From Beijerinckiaceae bacterium (lineage in GTDB: Bacteria; Pseudomonadota; Alphaproteobacteria; Rhizobiales; Beijerinckiaceae), in the NCBI GenBank assembly GCA_004298435.1, contig SCSF01000108.1, positions 1 to 48,256 of the forward strand: a stretch of DNA of 48,256 nt, written 5' to 3'. Position numbers and translations under genes: made by a program. The notes under the pieces were generated by a model. It ran no database searches and was not told the DNA's origin. It saw only the letters and a list, made by a program, of their open reading frames with translations. Positions 31,234-39,496 of the stretch are shown piece after piece. The first letter of the stretch is position 1; every line of letters starts with the position of its first letter.

Positions 31234-32490
31234 ATGAGCGCGGCGCCGCATGCGCTGATCGCAGGGGCCGGAATCGGCGGCCTCGCAGCCGCGCTGTGCC
31301 TCGCCCGCTCCGGATTTCGCGTCAGCATCTTCGAACGCGCCGCGTCGCTCGAAGCCGTGGGCGCGGGATTGCAGATCTCTCCCAATGCCAGCGCCATTCT
31401 GCGCGACCTTGGCGTACTGCCGCTGCTCAACGGCTCCGCGCTTGCGCCTGTAGCGCTCAACATCAGGCGCGGCCGCGATGGCGAACTGCTGCAACGCATA
31501 TCGCTCGAAAATGCCGAACGGCATTGGGGAGCGCCATACCTTCTCGCGCATCGCGCCGATCTCCAGAAGGCGCTTTTCGAAAGCATCACGCGCGACAGCA
31601 GGATCACGCTCGCGCTCGGCCATGAACTCATCGGCTTGAACACCGGCTGGCGGAGCGTTGAAATCTCTACGCGCAACGGCGCGGCGAAGACAGCACACCG
31701 TGGCGATTGCCTGATCGGGGCCGACGGGTTGCGCTCCTTCGTCAGACAACGGCTCGATGAATTGCGGATCGAGAAGGGCCGCACGGCGCAACCTTCTCTC
31801 TTGCCAAAACGCGCCAGTCAAATCGCCTGGCGCGCGCTGGTCGATGCCGATCAAGTCGAGCCTGCTTTACGTTTGCCACAGACCAACCTCTGGCTCGGCC
31901 AGGGCGCGCATCTCGTCCATTATCCTTTGCGTGGCGGCAAGGTCGTCAACGTCGTGGCCATCGCCGATGCGCCAGCCAATATCGACTGGACTGCGGACAT
32001 CTGGTCAGAGCCATCCGACTGCAATGAAGTCCAGAATCACTTCGCATCCTGGCATGCACAGGCTCGAACGCTTATTTCAGCCGCGAGCGAATGGCGCAAA
32101 TGGCCACTCGTGGCGCTTCCTCCTCTACCGGAATGGACATGGGGGCGCGTCGCGCTCATGGGCGACGCGGCGCATCCAATGCTGCCGTTCCTCGCGCAAG
32201 GCGCGGCTCAGGCGATTGAGGACGCCGCCATGCTCGGCGCGATGCTGTTGCCTGATGCGCCCATCGCACCCTGCCTCGCCGCCTATGCCGCCGCTCGCCG
32301 GACGCGCGCCAATCGTGTGCAGGCAGCCTCGCGCCGCCAAGGCTGGATCTATCATCTCGGCGGACCTGCTGCTTACGTTCGTGACCTGCGCTTGCGCATG
32401 CTCAACGAACGGCAGTTCTTCGCCCGTTACGATTGGCTGTACCGGCCACGGCCGGATCTGACAAACTACAAGGTAGAAAACGAGAATTGA
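31234..32490 (+). CDS. FAD-dependent monooxygenase (UbiH/salicylate hydroxylase type)
   Basis: A 418-residue group A flavin monooxygenase: dinucleotide fold AGAGIGGLAAALCLARSGFR, then the acidic E in VSIFERA, the DG motif CLIGADGLRSFVRQRL, and the GD motif VALMGDAAHPMLPFLAQGAA followed by QAIEDA. Such enzymes hydroxylate aromatics or ubiquinone precursors. The sequence around AHPMLPFLAQG is closer to salicylate/3-hydroxybenzoate hydroxylases than to UbiH, but the genomic context (an NDUFS6-like neighbour) could hint at quinone work. Substrate not decidable here. The ribosome site is inside the end of the upstream gene. Confidence 0.85.
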   Translation: MSAAPHALIAGAGIGGLAAALCLARSGFRVSIFERAASLEAVGAGLQISPNASAILRDLGVLPLLNGSALAPVALNIRRGRDGELLQRISLENAERHWGAPYLLAHRADLQKALFESITRDSRITLALGHELIGLNTGWRSVEISTRNGAAKTAHRGDCLIGADGLRSFVRQRLDELRIEKGRTAQPSLLPKRASQIAWRALVDADQVEPALRLPQTNLWLGQGAHLVHYPLRGGKVVNVVAIADAPANIDWTADIWSEPSDCNEVQNHFASWHAQARTLISAASEWRKWPLVALPPLPEWTWGRVALMGDAAHPMLPFLAQGAAQAIEDAAMLGAMLLPDAPIAPCLAAYAAARRTRANRVQAASRRQGWIYHLGGPAAYVRDLRLRMLNERQFFARYDWLYRPRPDLTNYKVENEN

Positions 32491-32718
32491 TTCGCGGCGC
32501 GCAGGCTTATCGCGCACTGAAAGCCCGATTTGGCGACATTTCAGCAAGTCAATCGAGCTCTGCGGCAGGAAATCCTCTGCTTTTTTCGATAATACGACGG
32601 ACTTCTTCGCGAAACGCTTCCCCAGAGCATGAAAATCCTTTTACGTTGGGATTGATTTGTCGAGATGGTGCCGGACTCCGGCTTTACATTTCGGGGCGAT
32701 GCACGACGAGACGGACGC

Positions 32719-33669
32719 ATGGGCGCGCGAACCAAGATGCCAGAGCCGGAGTCGGAAAGGCCCGACCTGCGCACCGCGCATGTGATCGTTGTCGCCAACG
32801 AAAAAGGCGGCACCGGCAAATCGACTCTTTCGATCAACATCAGTATCGCGCTGCTGAAGGCGGGGTTTCGGGTCGCGACGATCGATCTCGACACACGTCA
32901 GCGCACGCTGACGCGCTTCTTCGAAAATCGTCATTCCTGGGCGCTCACGGCGCCATGGGAAGTCGAGTTGCCGTTTCATGCGGCGCTCGATCGCGGCAGC
33001 TCGACCGATGTTCGCGACAATGAGACGACGGAATTCGGCGCGTTTGCCGCGGCGATTGCGGACGTCGAACATTCCTATGAATTTGTTGTCATCGACACGC
33101 CGGCTTCCGATTCCTATCTCATGCGGCTTGCCCATTCACTCGCCGATACGCTCGTTTCGCCGGTGAATGACTCCTTTATCGATGTCGATGTGTTCTCGCG
33201 CGTGCATCACGACAAGACGCAGCGCGGCCAGGTCGCGCAATATGCGGACCTCGTGCTCGAAGCACGGCGCAAACGCAAGCTCGTCGATCAAGGCATCATC
33301 GATTGGGTTATCGTGCGCAACCGCATGTCGTCGATCCATTCGAACAATGCGAAGCAAGTCAATGCGAGCCTCACAAGGCTTGCGACGGAACTCCGCTTTC
33401 GTCCCGCCGAAGGCCTGCATGACAGGGTGATCTTCCGCGAATTGTTTCCGATAGGCCTCACCGCGCTCGATCCGATCGAGGAGGCCATGCGCGGCGGCAC
33501 GCTTTCGGCCTCGCAAAGCTCTGCTCGCAAGGAGATCGATACACTCATCGACACGCTGCGCCTGCCGGAGCGCGGACGCGGTTTCGGCCATCTCCAGGCG
33601 CGGCACGAATGGTATGAGCGCATCGCGCGTTATTACCGCGACCTTGGAAAGACCGGCACGGGGTATTGA
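32719..33669 (+). CDS. mipZ: division-plane positioning ATPase MipZ
   Basis: ParA/MinD-family ATPase that binds ParB near the chromosome origin and forms a polar gradient inhibiting FtsZ, so division occurs mid-cell in alphaproteobacteria. A 316-residue protein: deviant Walker A NEKGGTGKST at residues 27-36 (signature Lys29, catalytic Lys34), switch I IDLDTRQRTLTRFFENR, Walker B VVIDTPASDSYLMR, and the MipZ-type SSIHSNNAKQV block. Start ATG 32719 is preferred (GACGGA upstream, MGARTKMPEPESER); the frame extends to 32665. A 228-bp gap precedes it and probably holds its promoter. Confidence 0.93.
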   Translation: MGARTKMPEPESERPDLRTAHVIVVANEKGGTGKSTLSINISIALLKAGFRVATIDLDTRQRTLTRFFENRHSWALTAPWEVELPFHAALDRGSSTDVRDNETTEFGAFAAAIADVEHSYEFVVIDTPASDSYLMRLAHSLADTLVSPVNDSFIDVDVFSRVHHDKTQRGQVAQYADLVLEARRKRKLVDQGIIDWVIVRNRMSSIHSNNAKQVNASLTRLATELRFRPAEGLHDRVIFRELFPIGLTALDPIEEAMRGGTLSASQSSARKEIDTLIDTLRLPERGRGFGHLQARHEWYERIARYYRDLGKTGTGY

Positions 33670-33686
33670 GCGGGCCACCCATTGCC

Positions 33687-33778
33687 GCGTCATTCGCGGG
33701 CTTGACCCGCGAATCCAGACACTGACTCTCAAATCCAAATGGCGCTCCCTGGATGCGCGGATCAAGTCCGCGCATGAC
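33687..33778. repeat. family D repeat, full copy
   Basis: Left: GCGTCATTCGCGGGCTTGAC with CCGCGAATCCAG; right: CTGGATGCGCGGATCAAGTC with CGCGCATGAC. The halves form a large inverted repeat of the CGTCATxCGCGGxCTTGACC type common in rhizobial and related genomes. It lies between mipZ and the convergent tRNA gene. Confidence 0.85.
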
Positions 33779-33821
33779 GGTGGCCGGGAGAAGGAGAGTC
33801 AGCGGTCACACGTCATTAGAA

Positions 33822-33906
33822 TGGTGCGGACGACGGGACTCGAACCCGTATGACTTGCGTCGAGGGATTTTAAGTCCCTTGCGTCTACCAATTTCGCCAC
33901 GTCCGC
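33822..33906 (-). tRNA. tRNA-Leu (UAA anticodon)
   Basis: Read on the minus strand the gene starts GCGGACGTGGCGAAATTGG and ends CGTCCGCACCA. The acceptor stem GCGGACG/CGTCCGC is perfect, the D-loop has AATTGGTAGACGC, the anticodon stem-loop is AGGGA-CTTAAAA-TCCCT with UAA, the variable arm is long (class II, as for Leu), and the T-arm is ACGGGTTCGAGTCCCGT. CCA is encoded. Total 85 bases. Confidence 0.97.
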
Positions 33907-33907
33907 C

Positions 33908-33970
33908 AGAGCCGTTTCTACGCGTTTTCTTCACGCGAACCGGTAGCCACTTCGCTCGAAAACGCTATAA
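33908..33970. repeat. family A repeat, copy next to tRNA-Leu
   Basis: AGAGCCGTTTCTA, then CGCGTTTTCTTCACGCGAAC, CGGTAGCCACTTCGCTCG and AAAACGCTATA. It is the cleanest copy and lies immediately upstream of the tRNA 5' end, i.e. within its probable promoter zone. Confidence 0.85.
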
Positions 33971-34027
33971 GGCGCCGCCTGCTATATCCAATATCCTGAA
34001 GCATTTGGCCAGAGGGCGGCCCGCCCT

Positions 34028-34136
34028 CTTTCCCGGACGAAGCGCAGCTTCGAGCCGGGATCCAGGAGCCGCAGGTGCGTGTCATAATTCTGGCCCCCGG
34101 ATCTTCGCCCGCTTCGCGGGCTCGTCCGGGGAAGAG
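34028..34136. repeat. family C repeat, copy 2
   Basis: Begins CTTTCCCGGACGAAGCGCAG, CTTCGAGCCGGGATCCAGG, and after a middle part ends GGCCCCCGGATCTTCGCCCG, CTTCGCGGGCTCGTCCGGGG. It aligns with the copy at 8552-8651 from end to end. It precedes the stop of the glycosyltransferase gene; a family A fragment (GCTCGAAAGCGCT) runs up to that stop. Confidence 0.85.
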
Positions 34137-34157
34137 AAGGCGCTCTGCTCGAAAGCG

Positions 34158-35555
34158 CTACACCGCGAGAGGATAGGACCCATCCTTTATCAGTCGCAGC
34201 AAACGCTCGGTCGCGTCCTTCCAGCTCAAGGCGGGCACGGGCGATGCCGGGCGCGGATTTGTCAGCGCCTCTTTCACCAAAGCCGCAAGTGCGCCGGCAT
34301 CCATCGGATCGAAGTAGCTGACAGCGTCGCCGCCGATCTCGCAAAACACACGAATATTGCTCGCGATCACGCGCGTTCCCGCATGCGCGGCCTCAACGAT
34401 CGGCAAACCGAAGCCTTCCGCAATCGAAGGCTGGATCAATGCCGCCGCATGGCGATAAAGAAAGCTTAAATCATCGTCGCCGGCGCTTTGCAGCCAGAAA
34501 AGCCTCCGGCCGAATTCGGGATGCTGAATGATGCGATGGCGCAGGGCTTGTACAATCCAGCCCATTTTTCCGACGATGACATAGCGGACATCGATTCCCG
34601 CAGCCCATAGCAGATCGAAGGCCTTGAGCGCGATCGCATGGTTCTTCCGCGGCTCAAGCGTCCCGACCGTCAGAAAAAACGGCGTTCCCGTGCAAATGGC
34701 GCGAACCTGCGAGGAGACAGGGCCGGACGCCTCCGTCTTGAAATCCGCGCCGAGGTGAAACCAGCCCACGCGAAGCGCTGGGTTGCGGGGCAACGCATGT
34801 TCCGAAGCATAGTTGATGAAATCTTCCGCGACGCTTCGGGAAATCGCCACGACGGCTTCGCAATGCGGCAGGATCGCATCAAGCCAGGATCGGAAAATCC
34901 GTGTTGAACTGCCGGATACCGTACCGGGATAAAGCAGCGGAATAAGATCATGGACGCAGCAGACGTTTGCGCCGCCTCGGCGCGCGACATCCTGCACCAC
35001 GGGCAAATATTCATCCAGCAGAAACCAGCCGGCGTCGAGCAGCAAAAGGCGATCCCCCGGCTCGATCTGTATGACATCCGGTAGAGTCGAATGCCGGAAA
35101 TAGGAAACAAGCTGCCCGTTCTCGATGATGACTGGAAACACGCCGGGATGTGCGATCGATGCCTGCGCGATCTCGCGCGCCACTCTCTGAATGCCGGTTC
35201 CATTATCGTTGCGATAGGTCAGGGTCACATCGATCAATATGCGCGGCCCCGAGGCAGGCACAATGTCCGTCCGCTCCAGCACAGGCCGCACGGGAGGCTT
35301 GAGCAAAGGCCGCTTGGGAGGCTTGCTTGCGGACCCATCGTGAAGACGGCCAAGACCTACGAGACGCGTCACCGTCCAGTAAAATTGCTGAATGTGCCGG
35401 CCTAGAAACTGAACGTCGGGACGATTGCAGACTTTCCCTGCAAGACTATCGGCCAGCCGCTGCGTATAGCTGAGCTCGCTCAACAGGTTCTCTATTTGAT
35501 AGGCGTGATAGGTGTCATCCGCACCCGCCGAGGCGGGCTGGTCTTTCGAACGCAT
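34158..35555 (-). CDS. glycosyltransferase family 4 protein
   Basis: A 465-residue GT-B glycosyltransferase. An N-terminal region of about 100 residues, including LLSELSYTQRLADSL and a Lys/Pro-rich linker, precedes the catalytic part, which opens with RILIDVTLTYRNDNGTGIQR (the acceptor-side Gly-rich loop). The C-terminal nucleotide-sugar domain has FFLTVGTLEPRKNHAIALKA, VRYVIVGKMGW and LIQPSIAEGFGLPIVEAAHA, which carries the E-x7-E motif of GT4 enzymes. Sugar and acceptor unknown; probably an envelope polysaccharide. The ATG overlaps the gpt stop (TAATG), so it is co-translated with gpt. The long N-terminus is unusual for the family. Confidence 0.86.
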   Translation of the reverse strand: MRSKDQPASAGADDTYHAYQIENLLSELSYTQRLADSLAGKVCNRPDVQFLGRHIQQFYWTVTRLVGLGRLHDGSASKPPKRPLLKPPVRPVLERTDIVPASGPRILIDVTLTYRNDNGTGIQRVAREIAQASIAHPGVFPVIIENGQLVSYFRHSTLPDVIQIEPGDRLLLLDAGWFLLDEYLPVVQDVARRGGANVCCVHDLIPLLYPGTVSGSSTRIFRSWLDAILPHCEAVVAISRSVAEDFINYASEHALPRNPALRVGWFHLGADFKTEASGPVSSQVRAICTGTPFFLTVGTLEPRKNHAIALKAFDLLWAAGIDVRYVIVGKMGWIVQALRHRIIQHPEFGRRLFWLQSAGDDDLSFLYRHAAALIQPSIAEGFGLPIVEAAHAGTRVIASNIRVFCEIGGDAVSYFDPMDAGALAALVKEALTNPRPASPVPALSWKDATERLLRLIKDGSYPLAV

Positions 35556-36052
35556 TATCGTTTGGCCGTGATTGGCGCCTGAAAGGCGAGGCCCAGATCC
35601 CATGGAAAATAGATCCAGGTATCCTGCGAGACTTCGGTCATAAAAGTATCGACATGCGCGCGCCCGAGCGGCTTTGCGTAAACGGTCGCAAAATGCGCTT
35701 TGGGCAAGAGCGCCCGCACGATCCGCGCCGTCGCGCCGGTATCGACGAGATCGTCGACCACGAGGATTTCCGCGCCGCCTTTCGTCCCCGCCACTTCTGC
35801 GGCGATCGGTTTCAGAATCTCAAGCGAGCCCTGGCGATTGTCGTCACTATAGCTGGCGACCGATATGGTTTCGATCACGCGCAGATCGAGTTCGCGCGCG
35901 ACAATCGCCGCCGGAACAAGGCCGCCGCGCGTAATCGCTACAATCGCTGCGAAGGGTCCCGCATCGGCAAGCCGCCATGCGAGCGCGCGGGCGTCGCGAT
36001 GGAACTGGTCCCAGGAAACGTGAAAAGCTCTTTCAGCAGAAGGTTCAGCCAT
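35555..36052 (-). CDS. gpt: xanthine phosphoribosyltransferase
   Basis: Salvages xanthine/guanine to XMP/GMP with PRPP. A 165-residue type I PRTase: the substrate loop [29 protein letters not shown], and the PRPP signature [16 protein letters not shown] at about residues 94-109. The closing WIYFPWDL is Gpt-typical. It is about 12 residues longer than E. coli Gpt. Positioned 21 bp after the CinA-type gene and overlapping the glycosyltransferase start by one base. Confidence 0.93.
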   Translation of the reverse strand: MAEPSAERAFHVSWDQFHRDARALAWRLADAGPFAAIVAITRGGLVPAAIVARELDLRVIETISVASYSDDNRQGSLEILKPIAAEVAGTKGGAEILVVDDLVDTGATARIVRALLPKAHFATVYAKPLGRAHVDTFMTEVSQDTWIYFPWDLGLAFQAPITAKR

Positions 36053-36073
36053 CGCGACTCACATTGAATTTTT

Positions 36074-36829
36074 TTAATTCTTCTGCATGCGGGCAAGGAA
36101 AGCTCCGATTGCGGCAACCGCTTCCACAACTTTGCTTTCATTCTTGCCACGCACGACAATCTCATTATCAAAACGGCCGTCCACCATCGACGGATATGAA
36201 CCGATGCTGAGGTCGGGGTAGCACTCGGCAAGGGCGCTCAACTCCGACGCATAGGCGCCTTCCGCTATGCTGCCGGCGCGGATGGTCCGTGAAACCGTCG
36301 GCAGCCCCGTCTCCAGCTTCGGGGCAACGGCGGCGAGCATCGCCTGCATGATGCCAGGAACGCCCGCCATGACAATGACGTTGCCGATCCAGAATCCCGG
36401 AACTTTCGAGACCGCATTTTCAACCAGCTCCGCGCCATGCGGAACGCGCGCCATGCGGCGGCGCGCCTCGTTCATATCTTCCGGCTTGACCCATTGGCTT
36501 AGCAAGGCAATGACGCGCGGATCCTCGGAAATTTCCACGCCAAAAGCAGCCGCGATTGCATCGGCTGTCATATCGTCATGCGTCGGCCCGATGCCGCCAG
36601 TCGTGAAGACATAGGTATAGCGCGCCCGCATCGCGTTGAGAGCGTCCACAATCTCCGGAACGACATCCGGAACGACACGAACCTCGCACAAGTCGATGCC
36701 GATGCCGGTCAGATATTCGGCAACGAAGCCGATGTTCTTGTCCTTCGTGCGTCCGGACAGGATCTCGTCTCCGATAACGAGGAGCCCTGCGGTCACGCAT
36801 TTTTCGGTTGCGACTTTGGCTTCGATCAT
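36074..36829 (-). CDS. CinA-type competence/damage-inducible (MoCF) protein
   Basis: A 251-residue protein of the molybdopterin-binding (MoCF/MoaB-like) superfamily, N-terminal half of CinA only: AGLLVIGDEILSGRTKDKNI, TYVFTTGGIGPTHDDMTADA, FWIGNVIVMAGVPGIMQAML. The C-terminal CinA deamidase domain is absent; the last part (LSIGSYPSMVDGRFDNEIVV) is the usual middle domain. Stand-alone versions occur in alphaproteobacteria. Start ATG 36829 (MIEAKVATE) is the natural domain start; the frame runs back to 36898 into a family A repeat. Being two genes from modC makes a molybdenum link tempting but unproven. Confidence 0.85.
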   Translation of the reverse strand: MIEAKVATEKCVTAGLLVIGDEILSGRTKDKNIGFVAEYLTGIGIDLCEVRVVPDVVPEIVDALNAMRARYTYVFTTGGIGPTHDDMTADAIAAAFGVEISEDPRVIALLSQWVKPEDMNEARRRMARVPHGAELVENAVSKVPGFWIGNVIVMAGVPGIMQAMLAAVAPKLETGLPTVSRTIRAGSIAEGAYASELSALAECYPDLSIGSYPSMVDGRFDNEIVVRGKNESKVVEAVAAIGAFLARMQKN

Positions 36830-36870
36830 GGCTGCGAGTCTACGGGATCGTATGTGCGAAAAATATGCTT

Positions 36871-36917
36871 TGTTGTCTTCTCGCGAAACGGAAGCCACTT
36901 CGCTCGAAAATGCTCTA
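36871..36917. repeat. family A repeat, copy 5 (degenerate)
   Basis: TGTTGTCTTCTCGCGAAACG, GAAGCCACTTCGCTCGAAAA and TGCTCTAG. It lies in the modC-to-CinA-type gap, just before the MoCF gene. Confidence 0.75.
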
Positions 36918-36992
36918 GCATGAAGCCGTGAGCATTTCGACGGAAGTTTGGAGATCCGCTGCCAAGGGTGAAAAGCCTGTATTTTGTTCCCC

Positions 36993-38156
36993 TTATGGGG
37001 CGCGGGAACCGTCAGGCTGGCATTTGTCCGCTACGGCAGGCTCTTCCAGCCATGACGGCTTTGGGGCTGCCGGCTGCGCCACCATGCGCTCGTCGAGTGC
37101 GACGGTCTTGATAAGCGCGAATATGCTCTCGCCCCGTTGCAGGCCCAAGTCCACAACGGCGCGGCGGGTCGCCATAGCGTAAAGCCTGCCCTCGCCTTCG
37201 AGAGCAATCCCGACGAGCGCGAAAGGCCCATCGGCGGCGATGGCTTCGACCGTGCCCGCGAGCGTGCCTTGCACGCTCATCTGGCTCGGTCTTGCCTTCG
37301 AAAGTGTGACGTCCGTTGCCTTGATGATGATGCGCGCCGTTGAACCTTGCGCCCCTGCCCTGCCGGCAAGCCAGATGTGCCCCGCCGGATGCAGCAGTTC
37401 GGTCAGACCAAAGGCTGCGTCAACCGTCCCGACACGCGCCGTCAAAAGGCTTGAGCGGCCAAAGCGCGGGTCGTCGCTGACGCTCGCCGTCTCGCTGAGG
37501 ACAAACTCAGGCGGACCGCTGGCCTTCACGCGTCCATTTTCCAGAACGATCACGCAGGCAGCAAGCCGGGCGACCTCCTCGATCGCGTGCGAGACATAGA
37601 TGATCGGAATTTTGAACTCGTCGCGCAGAGTCTCGATGAGCGGCAGGATTTCGAGACGCCGCTGAACATCGAGCGCGGCGAAAGGCTCATCGAACAACAG
37701 AAGCTGCGGGCTGGAGAGAAGCGCGCGGCCAATCGCGACCCTCTGGCGTTCGCCGCCCGAAAGCCGGTTCGGCCAGCGTTTCAGCAAATGGCCTATGCCC
37801 AAGGTTTCGACGACGGCGTGAAAATCGATGCTGCCCGCCTGTTTCGGCGCGAACCAGCGCCCGAACCGCAGGTTCTGCATGACATCAAGATGCGGAAACA
37901 GATGCGAATCCTGAAACACGAGGCCGATGCGGCGACGATGCACAGGCACGAAGCGTTTGCGCGCTACGTCGGTAAGGACACAATCGTCGAGGATGATGTG
38001 GCCGGCATCCGGGCGTTGCAGCCCGGCAATCAGATTGATCGTCGTCGATTTGCCCGAGCCGGAGCGGCCAAACAGGGCCGTGATGCCCTCGCCGTTCTTG
38101 AAGGCGACGTCGAGATTGAAGGCGCCAAGGCGGCGGGAGAGCGCGACATCGATCAT
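36993..38156 (-). CDS. modC: molybdate ABC transporter ATP-binding protein
   Basis: ATPase of the ModABC molybdate importer. A 387-residue protein: Walker A FGRSGSGKST, Q-loop LVFQDSHLFPHLDVM, signature LSGGERQRVAIGRALLSSPQ, Walker B LLLFDEPFAALD and switch VSHAIEEVA. The C-terminal regulatory TOBE/Mop-like domain covers about residues 290-365 (RIIIKATDVTLSKARPSQMS, GTVEAIAADGPFALV). The ATG overlaps the modB stop as ATGA. A tail of about 20 residues follows the Mop domain. Likely controlled by ModE, but I see no ModE gene or clear site here. Confidence 0.95.
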   Translation of the reverse strand: MIDVALSRRLGAFNLDVAFKNGEGITALFGRSGSGKSTTINLIAGLQRPDAGHIILDDCVLTDVARKRFVPVHRRRIGLVFQDSHLFPHLDVMQNLRFGRWFAPKQAGSIDFHAVVETLGIGHLLKRWPNRLSGGERQRVAIGRALLSSPQLLLFDEPFAALDVQRRLEILPLIETLRDEFKIPIIYVSHAIEEVARLAACVIVLENGRVKASGPPEFVLSETASVSDDPRFGRSSLLTARVGTVDAAFGLTELLHPAGHIWLAGRAGAQGSTARIIIKATDVTLSKARPSQMSVQGTLAGTVEAIAADGPFALVGIALEGEGRLYAMATRRAVVDLGLQRGESIFALIKTVALDERMVAQPAAPKPSWLEEPAVADKCQPDGSRAP

Positions 38157-38851
38157 TTGGCTCTCGCGAACCGTTTCTCGGCGCCACGCTGAACCAGTTC
38201 CGAAACGAGCAATGCGGCGAGCGCGATCGCGATCGAAACCGCCGTCAGGCGCAAAGCGGCCGCATCGCCCTCGGGAACCTGGGTTAATGTGTAGATCGCC
38301 GACGAAATCGTTTGCGTCTCACCCGGAATATTCGAGACGAAGGTGATCGTCGCGCCGAATTCACCGAGCGAGCGCGCGAAAGCGAGAATGCCGCCAACGA
38401 TGATGCCCGGAAGCGCCAGAGGCAGGCTCACCAGAAAGAACCTCGCGAAAGGCCCCGCGCCCAAAGTGCCCGCCGCATGTTCGAGCCGCTGATCGATCGA
38501 TTCGAATGACAGGCGCATCGCGCGCACCATCAAGGGAAAACCCATGACCGCGCAGGCAAGCGCCGCGCCTGTCCAGCGGAAGGCGAAGACGATGCCAAAG
38601 TAATGGTAGAGAAAGGAGCCGATCATGCCGCGCCGGCCAAAGCTCAACAGCAGAAGATAGCCGGTGACGACCGGCGGCAGCACGAGTGGCAGATGAATGA
38701 TGCCGTTGAAGAGCATCTTGCCGGGAAATTCCCAGCGCGCGAGCACGAAAGCAGTAAAAACGCCGAACGGAAGCGCGCAAAGCGTTGCAACGACCGCGAT
38801 CCGCAGGGTCAGAAAAATCGCGGTCCACTCAGCGGCCGACAGATGCAACAC
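38153..38851 (-). CDS. modB: molybdate ABC transporter permease
   Basis: Inner-membrane channel of the molybdate importer. A 232-residue protein of about six helices: IFLTLRIAVVATLCALPFGV, LPLVLPPVVTGYLLLL, and the permease signature ARSLGEFGATITFVSNIPGE that contacts ModC. Start: GTG 38851 with AGGGA eight bases upstream. The substrate-binding protein gene modA, usually directly before modB, is not here; the upstream gene is a HigA antitoxin. Confidence 0.95.
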   Translation of the reverse strand: MLHLSAAEWTAIFLTLRIAVVATLCALPFGVFTAFVLARWEFPGKMLFNGIIHLPLVLPPVVTGYLLLLSFGRRGMIGSFLYHYFGIVFAFRWTGAALACAVMGFPLMVRAMRLSFESIDQRLEHAAGTLGAGPFARFFLVSLPLALPGIIVGGILAFARSLGEFGATITFVSNIPGETQTISSAIYTLTQVPEGDAAALRLTAVSIAIALAALLVSELVQRGAEKRFARAK

Positions 38852-38935
38852 TGCTGTATTCCCTGAGATATTGCTGATGCCTTGTCGTCCCTGCCTCTTG
38901 ATCTGTCAAGCTTTGCTGCCGCAACCGCACCGAGA

Positions 38936-39244
38936 TCAGAAATCCGCGTCTGCAAGCTCGACGGGTTCGATCTTTTCTACTTCGCCTTCGAGCGCCTTTC
39001 CGGCGAGTTGCAACTCGTAAGCAGTCTGTAGATTCATCCAGAAGTCAGGCGTCGTACGGAAAAACTTGCCCAGACGAATGGCGGTGTCGCCGATAATGCC
39101 GATCTTTTCCTCGACTATGCGCTCTATCCTCGCGCGTGGCACGCCGATGGCCCTCGCCCCCTTACCCGCGGAAAGCTTCAGAGGCTCGATAAACTCCAGC
39201 CGCAGCACCTCACCCGGATGGAGCGGGGGCAGTTGTTTTGGCAT
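38936..39244 (-). CDS. higA: HigA-type antitoxin (Xre-family)
   Basis: A 102-residue DNA-binding antitoxin: PPLHPGEVLRLEFIEPLKLS, the helix-turn-helix GARAIGVPRARIERIVEEK, and RLGKFFRTTPDFWMNLQTAY with an acidic tail. HigA represses its own operon and neutralises the HigB mRNA interferase. Start: the frame has two ATGs two codons apart; GGAGG immediately abuts the first and stands at normal distance from the second, so I choose 39244. Upstream is a truncated higB, and a dispersed repeat separates the two. As such it is an orphan or residual antitoxin; modB follows 84 bp on. Confidence 0.88.
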   Translation of the reverse strand: MPKQLPPLHPGEVLRLEFIEPLKLSAGKGARAIGVPRARIERIVEEKIGIIGDTAIRLGKFFRTTPDFWMNLQTAYELQLAGKALEGEVEKIEPVELADADF

Positions 39245-39256
39245 TGTCATCCTCCA

Positions 39257-39304
39257 TAGCGCTATTGGAGCGAAGTGGCCTCTGCTTCGCTTGAAAACGC
39301 TCTA
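39257..39304. repeat. family A repeat, palindromic copy between higB remnant and higA
   Basis: TAGCGCTATTGGAGCGAAGT, GGCCTCTGCTTCGCTTGAAA and ACGCTCTAG. The left part matches the inverse of the CCACTTCGCTCGAAAACGCT arm, and the right part is a second such arm. It forms the entire gap between higB and higA and includes the higB stop codon. Confidence 0.8.
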
Positions 39305-39496
39305 GTGATAATCCGCAAACTCAATTTCCGTCGCGCCTCCTTCTAACCACCGGAAGCAGATTCGGAACTGATCGTTGACCCGGATAGTATGTTGGCCGGC
39401 GCGGTCGCCGCTTAACGAATGAAGCAGATTGCCGGGCGGCGATTTAAGATCATCAAGATGTGTAGCCGACAGAATCAACGCAATCCGCCTTCGCGA
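39302..39496 (-). pseudogene. higB: truncated HigB/RelE-type toxin remnant
   Basis: On the minus strand an open stretch of 64 codons ends at the TAG 39302-39304: IALILSATHLDDLKSPPGN, LLHSLSGDRAGQHTIRV, NDQFRICFRWLEGGATEIE, FADYH. It is an unmistakable HigB C-terminus (NDQFRICF and ADYH endings) ahead of higA in the classical toxin-antitoxin order. An in-frame TGA at 39497-39499 stands where about 28 N-terminal residues should be, and no other frame supplies them before the murB stop at 39532. There is no ATG or ribosome site. Probably an inactivated toxin; a short product from a TTG cannot be excluded. Confidence 0.78.

Noticed and set aside
33822-33906. tRNA-Leu as an integration site
   Set aside because: No integrase gene and no second copy of the tRNA 3' end was seen in the window.
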